The notes under the pieces: model-generated
Told to the model about the DNA's origin: nothing
What the model saw: only the letters and a program-made list of their open reading frames with translations
The model's database searches: none
NCBI RefSeq assembly: GCF_017313765.1
Contig: NZ_JAFLNC010000002.1
Coordinates: 682,001-746,000, forward strand
DNA: 64,000 nucleotides
Source of the DNA: Sneathiella sedimenti
GTDB taxonomy: Bacteria > Pseudomonadota > Alphaproteobacteria > Sneathiellales > Sneathiellaceae
Reading direction: 5' to 3'
Position numbers and translations under genes: made by a program
Shown here: positions 9,335 to 17,215 of the stretch, in pieces
Layout: each line of letters begins with the position of its first letter
Position numbering within the stretch: position 1 is the stretch's first letter

Positions 9335-10224
9335 GGCCTGTTTTCGGCGGCGGCCTTCCGGAATAGATCGGCGAGAAGCTTGCCCGCCGGGCCGAGCTTC
9401 TCCGGCGCCGGGATAACGAGGTCAAGCGGCGCCAGTATCTCGAGCTTGTCTTGCGTGTTGAGGCGACAAAGGTCGCCTTTTTCAAGGTCCTCTTTGAACA
9501 TATGCAGGGGCAGCCAGCAAAAGCCGATACCGGAAAGCAGGATGTCCCGCGCCTCGTAAAAGCCGCTGACAGTCCAGCGCTGCTCTGATTTCAGCCAGCC
9601 GATGGTGGTCGGCAGCGGCGCGCGGGTGCGGTCGCTGATAACGATCTGCAGATGCCGGTGCAGCTCGCCGGTCTCAATCGGGGTGCCCCGTGCCACCAGC
9701 GGATGATCCTTCCCGGCGAGGGGGCTGAGCGGTACACCCATCAACGGGGTGCCGACAAAGCCCTGCGGCACGATCGGGCTGATCACGATATCCGCTGCAG
9801 CTTCCTGGATGGCCTCCACCGCGCCGTTGAGGATAACGCTCTCGATCTTGAGCCTTGTGCCCTGGCTTTTTGCATGAAACTGCCTGAGAACAGTGACAAG
9901 CTTATCTTTCGGGTAAATTCCCTCCACCGCGACGGTGAGTTCTGTTTCCCAGCCTTGCCGCGCCGTCTTCACAATCCGTTCAATGTTTTCGGCATCCTCA
10001 ATCAGCTGTTGGGACCGTCGCCGCATCACCTCGCCAATAGGAGTGAGCCGGACCTGCTTGCCCTCAACGGTGACAAGTCTGACGCCGAGCTGGTCCTGCA
10101 GCTTCTGCACCGCATGGTGGAGTGAGGAATGGCTGCGATTCAGCTTCTCCGCTGCCTGGAGATAGCCTCCATGGTCGATGACGGCATTAAATATCTGCCA
10201 TTGGGTAAGTGTCGCGGTTAGCAT
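9331..10224 (-). CDS. LysR-family transcriptional regulator
   Basis: A 297-residue regulator. The N-terminal winged helix-turn-helix (residues about 5-65) includes GGYLQAAEKLNRSHSSLHHAVQKLQ. A type 2 periplasmic-binding-like effector domain follows from about residue 90. LysR proteins usually activate a divergent neighbour and repress themselves. The divergent neighbour is the DoxX gene at 10328. The ATG at 10224 lies inside a perfect palindrome (10224-10240) and has no visible Shine-Dalgarno site. The HTH begins too close to it for a later start. The effector is unknown. Confidence 0.88.
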   Translation of the reverse strand: MLTATLTQWQIFNAVIDHGGYLQAAEKLNRSHSSLHHAVQKLQDQLGVRLVTVEGKQVRLTPIGEVMRRRSQQLIEDAENIERIVKTARQGWETELTVAVEGIYPKDKLVTVLRQFHAKSQGTRLKIESVILNGAVEAIQEAAADIVISPIVPQGFVGTPLMGVPLSPLAGKDHPLVARGTPIETGELHRHLQIVISDRTRAPLPTTIGWLKSEQRWTVSGFYEARDILLSGIGFCWLPLHMFKEDLEKGDLCRLNTQDKLEILAPLDLVIPAPEKLGPAGKLLADLFRKAAAENRP

Positions 10225-10240
10225 GTCTATAATTTAGACA
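10224..10240. promoter_or_regulatory. LysR-type palindromic operator overlapping the regulator's start codon
   Basis: TGTCTA-TAATT-TAGACA is a perfect inverted repeat of six-base arms with a five-base spacer. It contains the LysR-box pattern T-N11-A (10226-10238). It overlaps the first base of the minus-strand lysR gene and lies about 90 bases upstream of the DoxX start. Binding there would plausibly cause autorepression. Confidence 0.6.
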
Positions 10241-10327
10241 ATAAATGCCGAAAATAATCAATTTATATTCTAAGAATCAGACATATATTCCGCACATTAT
10301 TCCTGATTGATGGTGGAGTTGACGACA

Positions 10328-10720
10328 ATGCTAGAGAAACTGAACCCTTTATTCGACCTTGCGGGTCGTATTTTTATTGCGATCCTGTTTGTACCGGCAG
10401 GATTCAGCAAGATCACCGGCTATAGCGGTACGGCCGGCTATATGGAAGCGATGGGCGTCCCAGGCATTTTGCTCCCGCTCGTCATTTTGGTGGAGCTCGG
10501 CGGCGGCCTGGCCATCCTCGCCGGATGGCAGACACGGATCGTTGCCTTCCTGCTCGCGGGATTTTCCGTGGTGTCGGGTCTGCTCTTTCATTTCCAGCCA
10601 GAAGACCAGTTGCAGATGATCATGCTCATGAAGAATATCGCCATCGCGGGCGGCCTGCTGTTCCTCGTCGCCAATGGCGCCGGTGCCCTTAGCCTCGATC
10701 GTCGGTCAAGTCGGGCCTAA
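10328..10720 (+). CDS. DoxX-family membrane protein
   Basis: A small integral membrane protein of about 130 residues with four predicted membrane helices. The conserved N-terminal region is GRIFIAILFVPAGFSKITG, followed by VELGGGLAILAGWQTR, both typical of the DoxX family. Members have been tied to redox or thiosulfate-related functions in some organisms, but the role of this one is open. The ATG at 10328 is preferred since GGTGGAG lies nine bases upstream. Alternative starts occur at 10307 (TTG) and 10310. It is divergent from the LysR gene and likely its target. Confidence 0.82.
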   Translation: MLEKLNPLFDLAGRIFIAILFVPAGFSKITGYSGTAGYMEAMGVPGILLPLVILVELGGGLAILAGWQTRIVAFLLAGFSVVSGLLFHFQPEDQLQMIMLMKNIAIAGGLLFLVANGAGALSLDRRSSRA

Positions 10721-10722
10721 GG

Positions 10723-11487
10723 CTAGTCATATCGGGGGCTGCGCCATCCTGCTGCGAGCGCTTCAAGCTCGGAGCAGAACCAGCGCTCCCCCTTTTTCTC
10801 GTTAATCTGCGTCGCGTTGTACCAGCGACTGCCGGGCAAGTGATAGATCCGGCCGCTGTCGCTGATATTTCCTTTTATATTGCAGCTGTTGCCGTCATGC
10901 ACGGCGACACGCTGGTCCTGTCGCCAGACCCAGGGCATCCGGAAATTTCCCTGCCAGAGCCCGGCCTTGGCAGCTTTCGCCGCATTTTCCTCGGACAGGT
11001 AGCGCTCGCTGTAGCGGCGAAAGGCGACCGCCCAGCCCGACCGGACCATTTCGCCATTGATATCGCGATCCCCGATATAGCAGGTGGCGAGAAGGCGGCC
11101 GTATTTGTCTCTTTCGCTGCCATCGCAGCGCAGCGTGTTTTTCCCGACGAGGCTTTTTAGGTAAGCGCCGGACTGCGTGCCGCAGGCATAGCTTTCCGTG
11201 TGATCGTCAAAACATGTTTGATCCGACTCCGGCGCGTCAATGCCGTTCAGGCGGATTTTCTCGCCGTTCAGGCGGATCGTATCGCCATCAACCACATGGG
11301 CGAGGCCGCTGACCCCGCCGGGGAGCGATGCGGCTTTTTCATAAGACGTCATGTCGGGTGTCAGACCGAGGGTTGTTCCCGCGATCAGGCTGAACACGCC
11401 GACCAATGCAAAGGACACAAGGTTTCCTTTCCGCCGGTTGCCGCGTCGCCAGGGCGAGCGGGGCTTTATTTTGGGAATGACGGCCAA
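10723..11487 (-). CDS. membrane-anchored thermonuclease-like (SNase) protein
   Basis: A 254-residue protein with a basic N-terminus and one membrane segment (residues about 23-41). A staphylococcal-nuclease-fold domain follows. The catalytic positions are conserved: VVDGDTI, Arg79, Asp84 and Glu87 in RLNGIDAPES, and Arg131 in YGRLLA. A C-terminal extension follows with Cys pairs and a motif YHLPGSRWYNAT like that of Excalibur-type domains. It is probably an envelope-anchored, calcium-dependent nuclease. The biological role is unknown. It is convergent with the DoxX gene, with two bases between them. Confidence 0.83.
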   Translation of the reverse strand: MAVIPKIKPRSPWRRGNRRKGNLVSFALVGVFSLIAGTTLGLTPDMTSYEKAASLPGGVSGLAHVVDGDTIRLNGEKIRLNGIDAPESDQTCFDDHTESYACGTQSGAYLKSLVGKNTLRCDGSERDKYGRLLATCYIGDRDINGEMVRSGWAVAFRRYSERYLSEENAAKAAKAGLWQGNFRMPWVWRQDQRVAVHDGNSCNIKGNISDSGRIYHLPGSRWYNATQINEKKGERWFCSELEALAAGWRSPRYD

Positions 11488-11581
11488 GCCGGGCTCCTTG
11501 TGAACGGAAATCCTGTATTCCGCTCAATTCTGGAGCGTAAGAATTAAGAAAAGGTAATCGGAAGTGGTGTTTTGCCGCAGA

Positions 11582-12544
11582 TCAGCGTGTTTTCGACGCC
11601 GCCTCGGTCAGGATAGTGATATCGGCGCCCTTTTTATGAGCATTTTCCGAGATATGCCGGCGCCAGGCGCGGGCCCCGGGGCGGCCCTGGAACAGGCCGA
11701 GCATATGCCGCGTGATCGAGTTGAGCGGCACACCCGCCGCCATTTCCCGCGTCACATAGGGGATCATCTGCTCGATTACCTCGCGCCGCTCCGGGCTTTC
11801 ATCGTCGACGCCATAGTATCGCCGGTCGATCTCGGCCAGGAAATAGGGGTTCTGGTATGCCTCGCGCCCGATCATCACGCCATCCACCTGCTCAAGATGC
11901 GTGTCAATTTCCTCATGGCTTGAAATCCCGCCATTGATGATGATCTCCAGCTCCGGCAATTCCTGCTTCAGGCGGTAGACGCGCTCATAATCGAGCGGCG
12001 GGATAGTACGGTTCTCCTTCGGGCTGAGACCGGTGAGCCAGGCTTTCCGCGCATGGATAATAAAGGTCGAGACGCCCGTCTCCGCCACTCGCTCGATAAA
12101 GCTTTTGAAGTAATCATAGCTGTCGAGATCGTCGATGCCGATGCGCGTCTTCACCGTGACGGGGAGGGAGGTCGCCGCCTGCATCGCCGTGACACAGGCC
12201 GCCACCGTTTCCGGCTCCCCCATCAGGCACGCGCCGAAGCGGCCGTTCTGCACCCGGTCGGACGGGCAGCCGACATTGAGATTAACTTCCCCATAGCCGT
12301 AGTCTTCGGCGATTTTCGCGCAGCGGGCGAGGGCGTCCGGCTCACTCCCGCCGAGCTGGAGCGCAAGCGGCTGCTCCGCCGGATCGAACCGCAGGAACCG
12401 GTCCGCATCCCCATGGATGATCGCCCCCGTTGTCACCATCTCCGTATAGAGAAGGGCGCGGCTAGAAATGAGGCGCAGGAAATACCGGTCATGCCGGTCC
12501 GTCCAGTCCATCATCGGGGCTATTGAGATACGTCTGTTCACCAT
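11582..12544 (-). CDS. dusA: tRNA-dihydrouridine synthase A
   Basis: FMN enzyme that reduces uridine to dihydrouridine at positions 20/20a of tRNA. The 320 residues start with the family motif RISIAPMMDWTDRHDRYFLR. They carry the catalytic cysteine in NVGCPSDRVQNGRFGACLM and FMN-binding segments including INGGISS. The reading frame continues 67 codons upstream, but that extension resembles nothing and DusA proteins normally begin at MxRR. I therefore chose 12544, although no strong ribosome site precedes it. Confidence 0.92.
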   Translation of the reverse strand: MVNRRISIAPMMDWTDRHDRYFLRLISSRALLYTEMVTTGAIIHGDADRFLRFDPAEQPLALQLGGSEPDALARCAKIAEDYGYGEVNLNVGCPSDRVQNGRFGACLMGEPETVAACVTAMQAATSLPVTVKTRIGIDDLDSYDYFKSFIERVAETGVSTFIIHARKAWLTGLSPKENRTIPPLDYERVYRLKQELPELEIIINGGISSHEEIDTHLEQVDGVMIGREAYQNPYFLAEIDRRYYGVDDESPERREVIEQMIPYVTREMAAGVPLNSITRHMLGLFQGRPGARAWRRHISENAHKKGADITILTEAASKTR

Positions 12545-12790
12545 GGATTCGTGCGGTCTTAATTTGTTGAATTGTTTAACATATAGGAAGCGATCTAGGG
12601 GCTTCCACCTTATATCTGCCACGCTTTTAACCGATCTTTGGTAAAACGGGAAGGTTTTCATAGGGTCGCGACCGATATGACGATGGGGCTTATATTCAAA
12701 GTTTCGATTGTTCTCCGTCTCAATGGGCTTGCCGCCGGGATGCAATCGGCGCTAGACTTATAAAAAAACACAATAAGGGGAGAGAATAAG

Positions 12791-13681
12791 ATGGGACAAA
12801 CCCTTCAATCCGCTACCGGCTTCAGTGTTGAACCTCTGGACAAGTCCTTTGGCGCTCTGGTGCGGGAGATTGATCTTCGGGATCTGGACAGCGCGACCTT
12901 CGACGATCTGTATCAGGCCTGGCTGACCTACGGCCTCCTTATTTTCCCGGGACAAAACCTCACCAAGCGCGAGCAGGTCACCTTTGCCCGTCGGTTCGGC
13001 GATCTAGTGGAAGAACTGAAGGCGGTGGAGATCAGCAACGTCAAGCCGGACGGCAGCCTGCGGGATGCGCCCGGTGATGACATGATGAAGATCATCCGCG
13101 GCAATATGCACTGGCACCAGGACAGCACCTATATGCCGGTACAGGCGAAAGGTGCCGTGTTCAGCGCCCATGTCGTGCCCAAGCGTCAGGGCGATACCGC
13201 CTTCGCCGATATGCGTGATGCCTATGATGCGCTGGATGACGCGACGAAGGCACAGATCAATTCCCTCTCGGCCTATCATTCCCTTGAATACAGTCAGCGG
13301 GCTGTGGGCGAGGAGACGAAAAAGGAAGACAGCGAATATTTCGGCTATGGCATGAATGTTGCCGACGTGCCGCTTCGCCCGCTGGTCAAGACGCACCCCG
13401 AAACGGGGCGCAAGGCGCTGGCCGTCGGGCGTCATGCCTATGGTATTCCGGGCCTGTCAGAAGCGGACTCGGAGGAGCTGATCGCGCGGCTTAACAATTT
13501 TGCCGTGGCCGACGAACGGCGGATCTATCAGCATCGCTGGACGGCGGGGGATGTTGTTCTGTGGGATAACCGCTGCCTGATGCACAAGGCCTGTGCCTGG
13601 GACTTTTCGGAACCGCGCATCATGTTGCATTCCCGCATTGCCGGCGACCCGGCAAGTGAACAGGCGCTCGCGGCACAATAA
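12791..13681 (+). CDS. TauD/TfdA-family 2-oxoglutarate-dependent dioxygenase
   Basis: A 296-residue non-heme iron oxygenase. The iron-binding triad is visible: His109 and Asp111 in HWHQDSTYMP and a distal His265 in NRCLMHKA. Arg276 (SEPRIM) is the expected 2-oxoglutarate-binding arginine. It resembles the TfdA (2,4-D dioxygenase-like) branch more than taurine dioxygenase, but the substrate cannot be told. No taurine or sulfonate transporter is adjacent. The start follows AAGGGGAGAG. A strong terminator follows the gene. Confidence 0.88.
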   Translation: MGQTLQSATGFSVEPLDKSFGALVREIDLRDLDSATFDDLYQAWLTYGLLIFPGQNLTKREQVTFARRFGDLVEELKAVEISNVKPDGSLRDAPGDDMMKIIRGNMHWHQDSTYMPVQAKGAVFSAHVVPKRQGDTAFADMRDAYDALDDATKAQINSLSAYHSLEYSQRAVGEETKKEDSEYFGYGMNVADVPLRPLVKTHPETGRKALAVGRHAYGIPGLSEADSEELIARLNNFAVADERRIYQHRWTAGDVVLWDNRCLMHKACAWDFSEPRIMLHSRIAGDPASEQALAAQ

Positions 13682-13691
13682 CGCCGCCGCA

Positions 13692-13723
13692 CCTGCCCGG
13701 CGGTGATGCCGGGCAGGCTTTTT
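13692..13723 (+). terminator. rho-independent terminator after the TauD-like gene
   Basis: CCTGCCCGG pairs with CCGGGCAGG around an eight-base loop, followed by CTTTTT. It ends plus-strand transcription just before the convergent cytochrome gene. Confidence 0.9.
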
Positions 13724-13737
13724 CCAGGGGCCGCCTG

Positions 13738-14589
13738 TTATTCCGGGCTGGGTTTTGGCTCCAGCTGCCGGAGATAGGCGATCAGCGCGGACATGTCCTC
13801 ATCGGAGATATTGGCGTAGTAATAGACGCCCATCGGTGGCAGCAGGCGTGAGCCGTCGGGCCGGACGCCGGTGCGTATAACCTTTTCTAGGTCGGCGTCG
13901 TTGTAGTGGGCGATGCCATCCTCATGCGGCGTGATGTTGGCGGAAATTGACACGCCCCAGGGTCCGGGGAAGGACATGCCCCCGACGCCAAGCTGGTGTT
14001 CGATATCCGGTTTCCCGTTGACCAGCGGGCTGTGGCATTCGATGCAGTGTCCGGCCGGTCCGGCGAGATAGGCGCCATAGGCGACGATGTCATCGCGCGG
14101 CACATCCGGCACCTGGGTGACCGGCGGCCCGTAGGAAGGCGGCAGCGGAATTTCGTAGGTCGATTTCTCGACGACGTTCTTCACGGGCTTCACCTGCCGG
14201 AGATAGGCGACGATCGCCGTGACGTCGGTGTCGGACATATTGCGGTAAAGCTCAATCGGCATGGGCGGGCCTATAATCGTGCCATTCGGGCGCTTGCCCT
14301 CACGAATGGCGGCGATGATCTGCTCATCCGTCCAGTTACCGATCCCGGTTTCCTTGTCCTGGGTAATGTTGGGCGCGAAGGCCTTGAAGAAACCCGGCTC
14401 GTCGACAAGGAACTGGCCGGCCAGTTCCATGCCCGCTGCCGGGCCGGTCGGCGTTTGCGGTGTATGACAGTTGCCACAGGCAACGATACTGTTCATCAAG
14501 TAGGTGCCCCGCTCCAGCGGGGTCTCGGCAGACACTGCCTGGGACTGCACGGTGGCAGCCAGGGCAAAGGCAATAACCAGCTTTTTCAT
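13738..14589 (-). CDS. periplasmic diheme c-type cytochrome
   Basis: A 283-residue exported protein with a signal peptide (AATVQSQAVSA) and two class-I cytochrome c domains. The heme-binding motifs are CGNCH (about residue 38) and CIECH (about residue 177). Each domain has a later methionine ligand candidate (MPIELYRNMSD and MGVYYYANISDEDM). Both domains end with the helix AIVAYLRQ or ALIAYLRQ. Such proteins shuttle electrons in dehydrogenase or oxidase chains. No partner dehydrogenase is adjacent. A FixK/FNR-type box lies about 180 bases upstream in the divergent intergenic region. Confidence 0.9.
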   Translation of the reverse strand: MKKLVIAFALAATVQSQAVSAETPLERGTYLMNSIVACGNCHTPQTPTGPAAGMELAGQFLVDEPGFFKAFAPNITQDKETGIGNWTDEQIIAAIREGKRPNGTIIGPPMPIELYRNMSDTDVTAIVAYLRQVKPVKNVVEKSTYEIPLPPSYGPPVTQVPDVPRDDIVAYGAYLAGPAGHCIECHSPLVNGKPDIEHQLGVGGMSFPGPWGVSISANITPHEDGIAHYNDADLEKVIRTGVRPDGSRLLPPMGVYYYANISDEDMSALIAYLRQLEPKPSPE

Positions 14590-14769
14590 GTGCGTATCCT
14601 GAAAAGGAGAATTAACGTATCTTTCCTAACTTTTTTAGCCCCGAATCCGCAGATTCTCGCGCGAAGTATCTTAGAGAATTTGAATATATGCAATGGGATT
14701 CATACGGATGCCGATGTGAAAACCGTCACATTTCTAATTTTTTTCTGACGTAATTGACGCGCCACACTG

Positions 14770-14783
14770 TTGACCTAAATCAA
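14770..14783. promoter_or_regulatory. FixK/FNR-type box
   Basis: TTGACCTAAATCAA matches TTGAY-N4-RTCAA exactly. It lies between the divergent cytochrome c and phasin genes. For the phasin direction, a -10-like TTATGG at 14805-14810 puts the box centre near -41, as in class II activated promoters. Confidence 0.72.
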
Positions 14784-14846
14784 AGATAGTCTCTGCGTAA
14801 CCGGTTATGGTTAACGAATGGAAATGCAAATCTAGGGAGGCGGCAA

Positions 14847-15188
14847 ATGACGGAAAAAACAGTTTCATCAGGAAATGGCGGTGACCTGCAGGCGTTAGGG
14901 GTTCCTTTCAATGTTGAGGCCATGGCCGGGATGAACCAGAAATTCTACAAGATGATGATGTCCTGCAATGACGAGTTGATGACTTTCGGCCGCACCCGGC
15001 TGAAAGAGGATTTGGACATGCCGCAGAAGCTCGCCGAGTGTAAATCCCCGCAGGAAATGGTGAGTATCTGCCTCGGCTTTTACCAGACCGCGTTCAAGCA
15101 ATATGCGGACGAGGCGACCCATATCGCCAAGATCTGCACCGAAATGACCGCGGAAGCGCCGGAGTTGTCCAAGCTTCCCGGCGATTGA
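14847..15188 (+). CDS. phasin-like small protein
   Basis: A 113-residue, largely helical protein with a phasin-type pattern. A conserved region FGRTRLKEDLDMPQKLAECKSPQEM is followed by FYQTAFKQYADEATHIAKICTEM. Phasins coat polyhydroxyalkanoate granules, but many alphaproteobacterial relatives have no proven granule role. No PHA synthase is in the window. GGGAGG lies eight bases upstream of the ATG. The FixK/FNR-like box 64 bases upstream suggests oxygen-dependent expression. Confidence 0.75.
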   Translation: MTEKTVSSGNGGDLQALGVPFNVEAMAGMNQKFYKMMMSCNDELMTFGRTRLKEDLDMPQKLAECKSPQEMVSICLGFYQTAFKQYADEATHIAKICTEMTAEAPELSKLPGD

Positions 15189-15276
15189 GGCGTGCTCCGG
15201 GTTGAGGCGGCGAACGGCGCTGGATTTCTAGCGACGCAAAAACTGTGCTATCATAATCTGGAAGGGAATACAGACT

Positions 15277-15729
15277 ATGCCCTTTGGTAAGAACAGGGAA
15301 TGGATCCTGCTCGCCGATAAGGCGCACGCGCGGATATATGCGCGCGAGGGGATCAACGGCCGCTTGACGCAGGTCCTGGACAAGGCGCATCCAGCCGCCC
15401 AGGGCAAGCAGGGAGAAGCAGGCGCGGCGCGGCCCGGACGCGGACAGAAATCGACACAATCCGCGCGCTATGCCTACGAGGATCACGCGGATTTTTCCGA
15501 ACAGGAAAGCGCGGTGTTTCTGCGCTCTATCACCGACAAGGTGAACGACGCCGTAACGCGCGACATCCTGGATAGACTCATTCTGGTGGCCTTGCCCAAG
15601 ACCATGGCCCGCCTCAAATCGGGCATGTCCGAGGAGGCACTGGCCAAAATTGCGGCGGAATGGCCCAAGAATCTGATCGGTGTTGCTGAAATCAGCCTCG
15701 CCGATCGGTTAACTGCGTTTAAAGAATAG
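15277..15729 (+). CDS. Host_attach-family protein
   Basis: A 150-residue protein resembling the family annotated as 'required for attachment to host cells'. Visible features are WILLADKAHARIYAREG at the N-terminus, a Gly/Ala/Arg-rich middle, and a C-terminal portion LDRLILVALPKTMARLKSGM. The domain resembles release-factor-like or stress-related folds. The family name comes from plant-associated bacteria, and host attachment is not shown for most members. GGAAGGGA precedes the ATG. It lies in a short plus-strand run between the phasin and a small lipoprotein. Confidence 0.78.
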   Translation: MPFGKNREWILLADKAHARIYAREGINGRLTQVLDKAHPAAQGKQGEAGAARPGRGQKSTQSARYAYEDHADFSEQESAVFLRSITDKVNDAVTRDILDRLILVALPKTMARLKSGMSEEALAKIAAEWPKNLIGVAEISLADRLTAFKE

Positions 15730-15744
15730 AAAAGGAGTGAGATG

Positions 15745-16074
15745 ATGAAAAAACATATGACATCCCTATCCGATTTTCCATTACGTGCCGCCCTGGTCGG
15801 CGGTCTGTGTCTTGGGCTCGCAGCCTGTGCATCGCCATCGATGGAATCCGAGAGCATGGCCATCGAAGCCGCCAAGATGGATGCGGCGCAGGCCAAGGCT
15901 GATGCGGCCAAGTCCCTGGCGATCATGGAAGAGCTGAAAGCCATGAATGCGCAGACCATGCAGGCAAGCAATGAGGCCGCCGCCGCGGCAAGATCTGCAA
16001 AGGAATCGGCGGACCGCGCCGCCCGGATTGCGGCGGAGCTCGAGGCCATGCACGCTAAGCATCTGCGCAAGTAA
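15745..16074 (+). CDS. small Ala-rich coiled-coil lipoprotein
   Basis: About 109 residues. A signal peptide ends in the lipobox LAACAS. A continuous helical, alanine-rich stretch follows with heptad character (AAKMDAAQAKADAAKS, then AAAAARSAKESADRAARIAAE), ending in lysine. The overall design resembles Lpp/Braun-type or OprI-like lipoproteins, with a C-terminal Lys that could be linked to peptidoglycan, but this is inference. The next gene encodes an L,D-transpeptidase, the enzyme class that makes such links. Tandem ATGs occur at 15742 and 15745. AAGGAG fits the second better. Confidence 0.75.
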   Translation: MKKHMTSLSDFPLRAALVGGLCLGLAACASPSMESESMAIEAAKMDAAQAKADAAKSLAIMEELKAMNAQTMQASNEAAAAARSAKESADRAARIAAELEAMHAKHLRK

Positions 16075-16100
16075 TCGCCCGCGATATTACTTGGCGATTA
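16072..16100. terminator. weak bidirectional hairpin between convergent genes
   Basis: TAATCGCC and GGCGATTA form an eight-base stem that overlaps both stop codons. No U-run follows, so termination strength is doubtful. Confidence 0.35.
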
Positions 16101-17073
16101 TCTCAGGCACACCACGCCTTTCCTGGATGATGCGGTCAAAGGCGGCCCAGTCAATCCGGGAGAGGCCGTGCGCTTCGGCCTTGACAACAGCGGCGCGCTG
16201 TATCCCGGCAAGATCGACGGGGACCGGATCAAAGGTGCCTGTCATCTCGATCTGATCGGCCTGCGCGCCGGCCGGATGCGCCTCTAGATAAACCGCTGTC
16301 CCGTCCCAGCCGACCTTGATCGGCTCGTCAATCAAGGTGACGGGCATATCGATCCTGGCAATGTCGAACACCTCCTTGATATCCGTGTCATACAGGCGGA
16401 CGCAGCCACTGCTGACCCGGCGACCAACGCCGGCAGGCTTGTTGGTGCCGTGAATAACATAGCCATCCCAGCCGATGCGCACCGCGTATTTGCCCAGTGG
16501 ATTGCCGGGACCGGGCGGTACCGCGGCGGGGAGGGACGGATCAAGGTCGCGCATCGTCTTGGTCGGGCGCCAGGTGGGGTTCTCGCGCAGCTCTGTCACC
16601 GTCAGTTTGCCGACGGGCGTGCGGCGCCCGTCACGGCCGATGCCGACGGGCCAGGAGCGGATATCCTCCGCCGTCTTTCCCCTGTAGTAGAGGCGCATGT
16701 CGCCAATATTGACGGTAAAGCCGGGTTTCAGGCCGCTTGGCAGGATATGCCGTGTCGGGATCCGTAATTCCTCGCCGGGCTTGACCGCCCAGGGATCAGC
16801 CGCCGGATTGGCGGCGCGAAGCTCGACATAGCCGACACCGGTAGCCTCCGCGATATGGATAAGGATTTCCGTTTCGCGGGCGGTATAGGTTTTCTCCGTC
16901 CCGATCAGGTCTGTCGCCGCCGCACCCGTGGCGCCCAGCACCGCTAGGAAGACACCGAGCGACCCGGCGGCAAGCGCGTTCCTGATCCGTTTCAACTGGT
17001 CCTGTTTCACGCGGGGGCTACACCTTTCGTCCTTCCACTGGCGGGCCATAGTGTCGGCTGGCCGAATGGGCAT
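16087..17073 (-). CDS. L,D-transpeptidase (YkuD) with LysM-like domain
   Basis: A 328-residue exported enzyme for peptidoglycan cross-linking or lipoprotein attachment. After an N-terminal signal segment (about residues 30-52), a LysM-like region follows (YTARETEILIHIAEATG, then WAVKPGEELRIPT). The YkuD catalytic domain contains HGTNKPAG and the active-site motif SSGCVRLYD with the catalytic cysteine. The C-terminal 80 residues are not recognised. No ribosome site is clear at 17073 or at the in-frame ATG at 17049, so the start is uncertain. It is convergent with the coiled-coil lipoprotein, a possible substrate. Confidence 0.88.
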   Translation of the reverse strand: MPIRPADTMARQWKDERCSPRVKQDQLKRIRNALAAGSLGVFLAVLGATGAAATDLIGTEKTYTARETEILIHIAEATGVGYVELRAANPAADPWAVKPGEELRIPTRHILPSGLKPGFTVNIGDMRLYYRGKTAEDIRSWPVGIGRDGRRTPVGKLTVTELRENPTWRPTKTMRDLDPSLPAAVPPGPGNPLGKYAVRIGWDGYVIHGTNKPAGVGRRVSSGCVRLYDTDIKEVFDIARIDMPVTLIDEPIKVGWDGTAVYLEAHPAGAQADQIEMTGTFDPVPVDLAGIQRAAVVKAEAHGLSRIDWAAFDRIIQERRGVPEIIAK

Positions 17074-17215
17074 AGAGTGAAATCATCTATCAAGAATAAG
17101 CAGTTCCGGGCCTTTTTCAACAGGAGCTCAATGTTTGCTTTGCCCCGCTATGCAACTTCCTGTAAAAGAGCGCAATCAGGAACAGACCCAAAAGTTTGAG
17201 GAAGCAGCCGCCAAG

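Noticed and set aside
12545-12745. Upstream extension of dusA
   Set aside because: The 67 extra codons do not resemble DusA, which starts at the chosen Met.
12791-13681. Calling the dioxygenase tauD
   Set aside because: No taurine transporter is adjacent and the sequence looks closer to the TfdA branch. Only the family is claimed.
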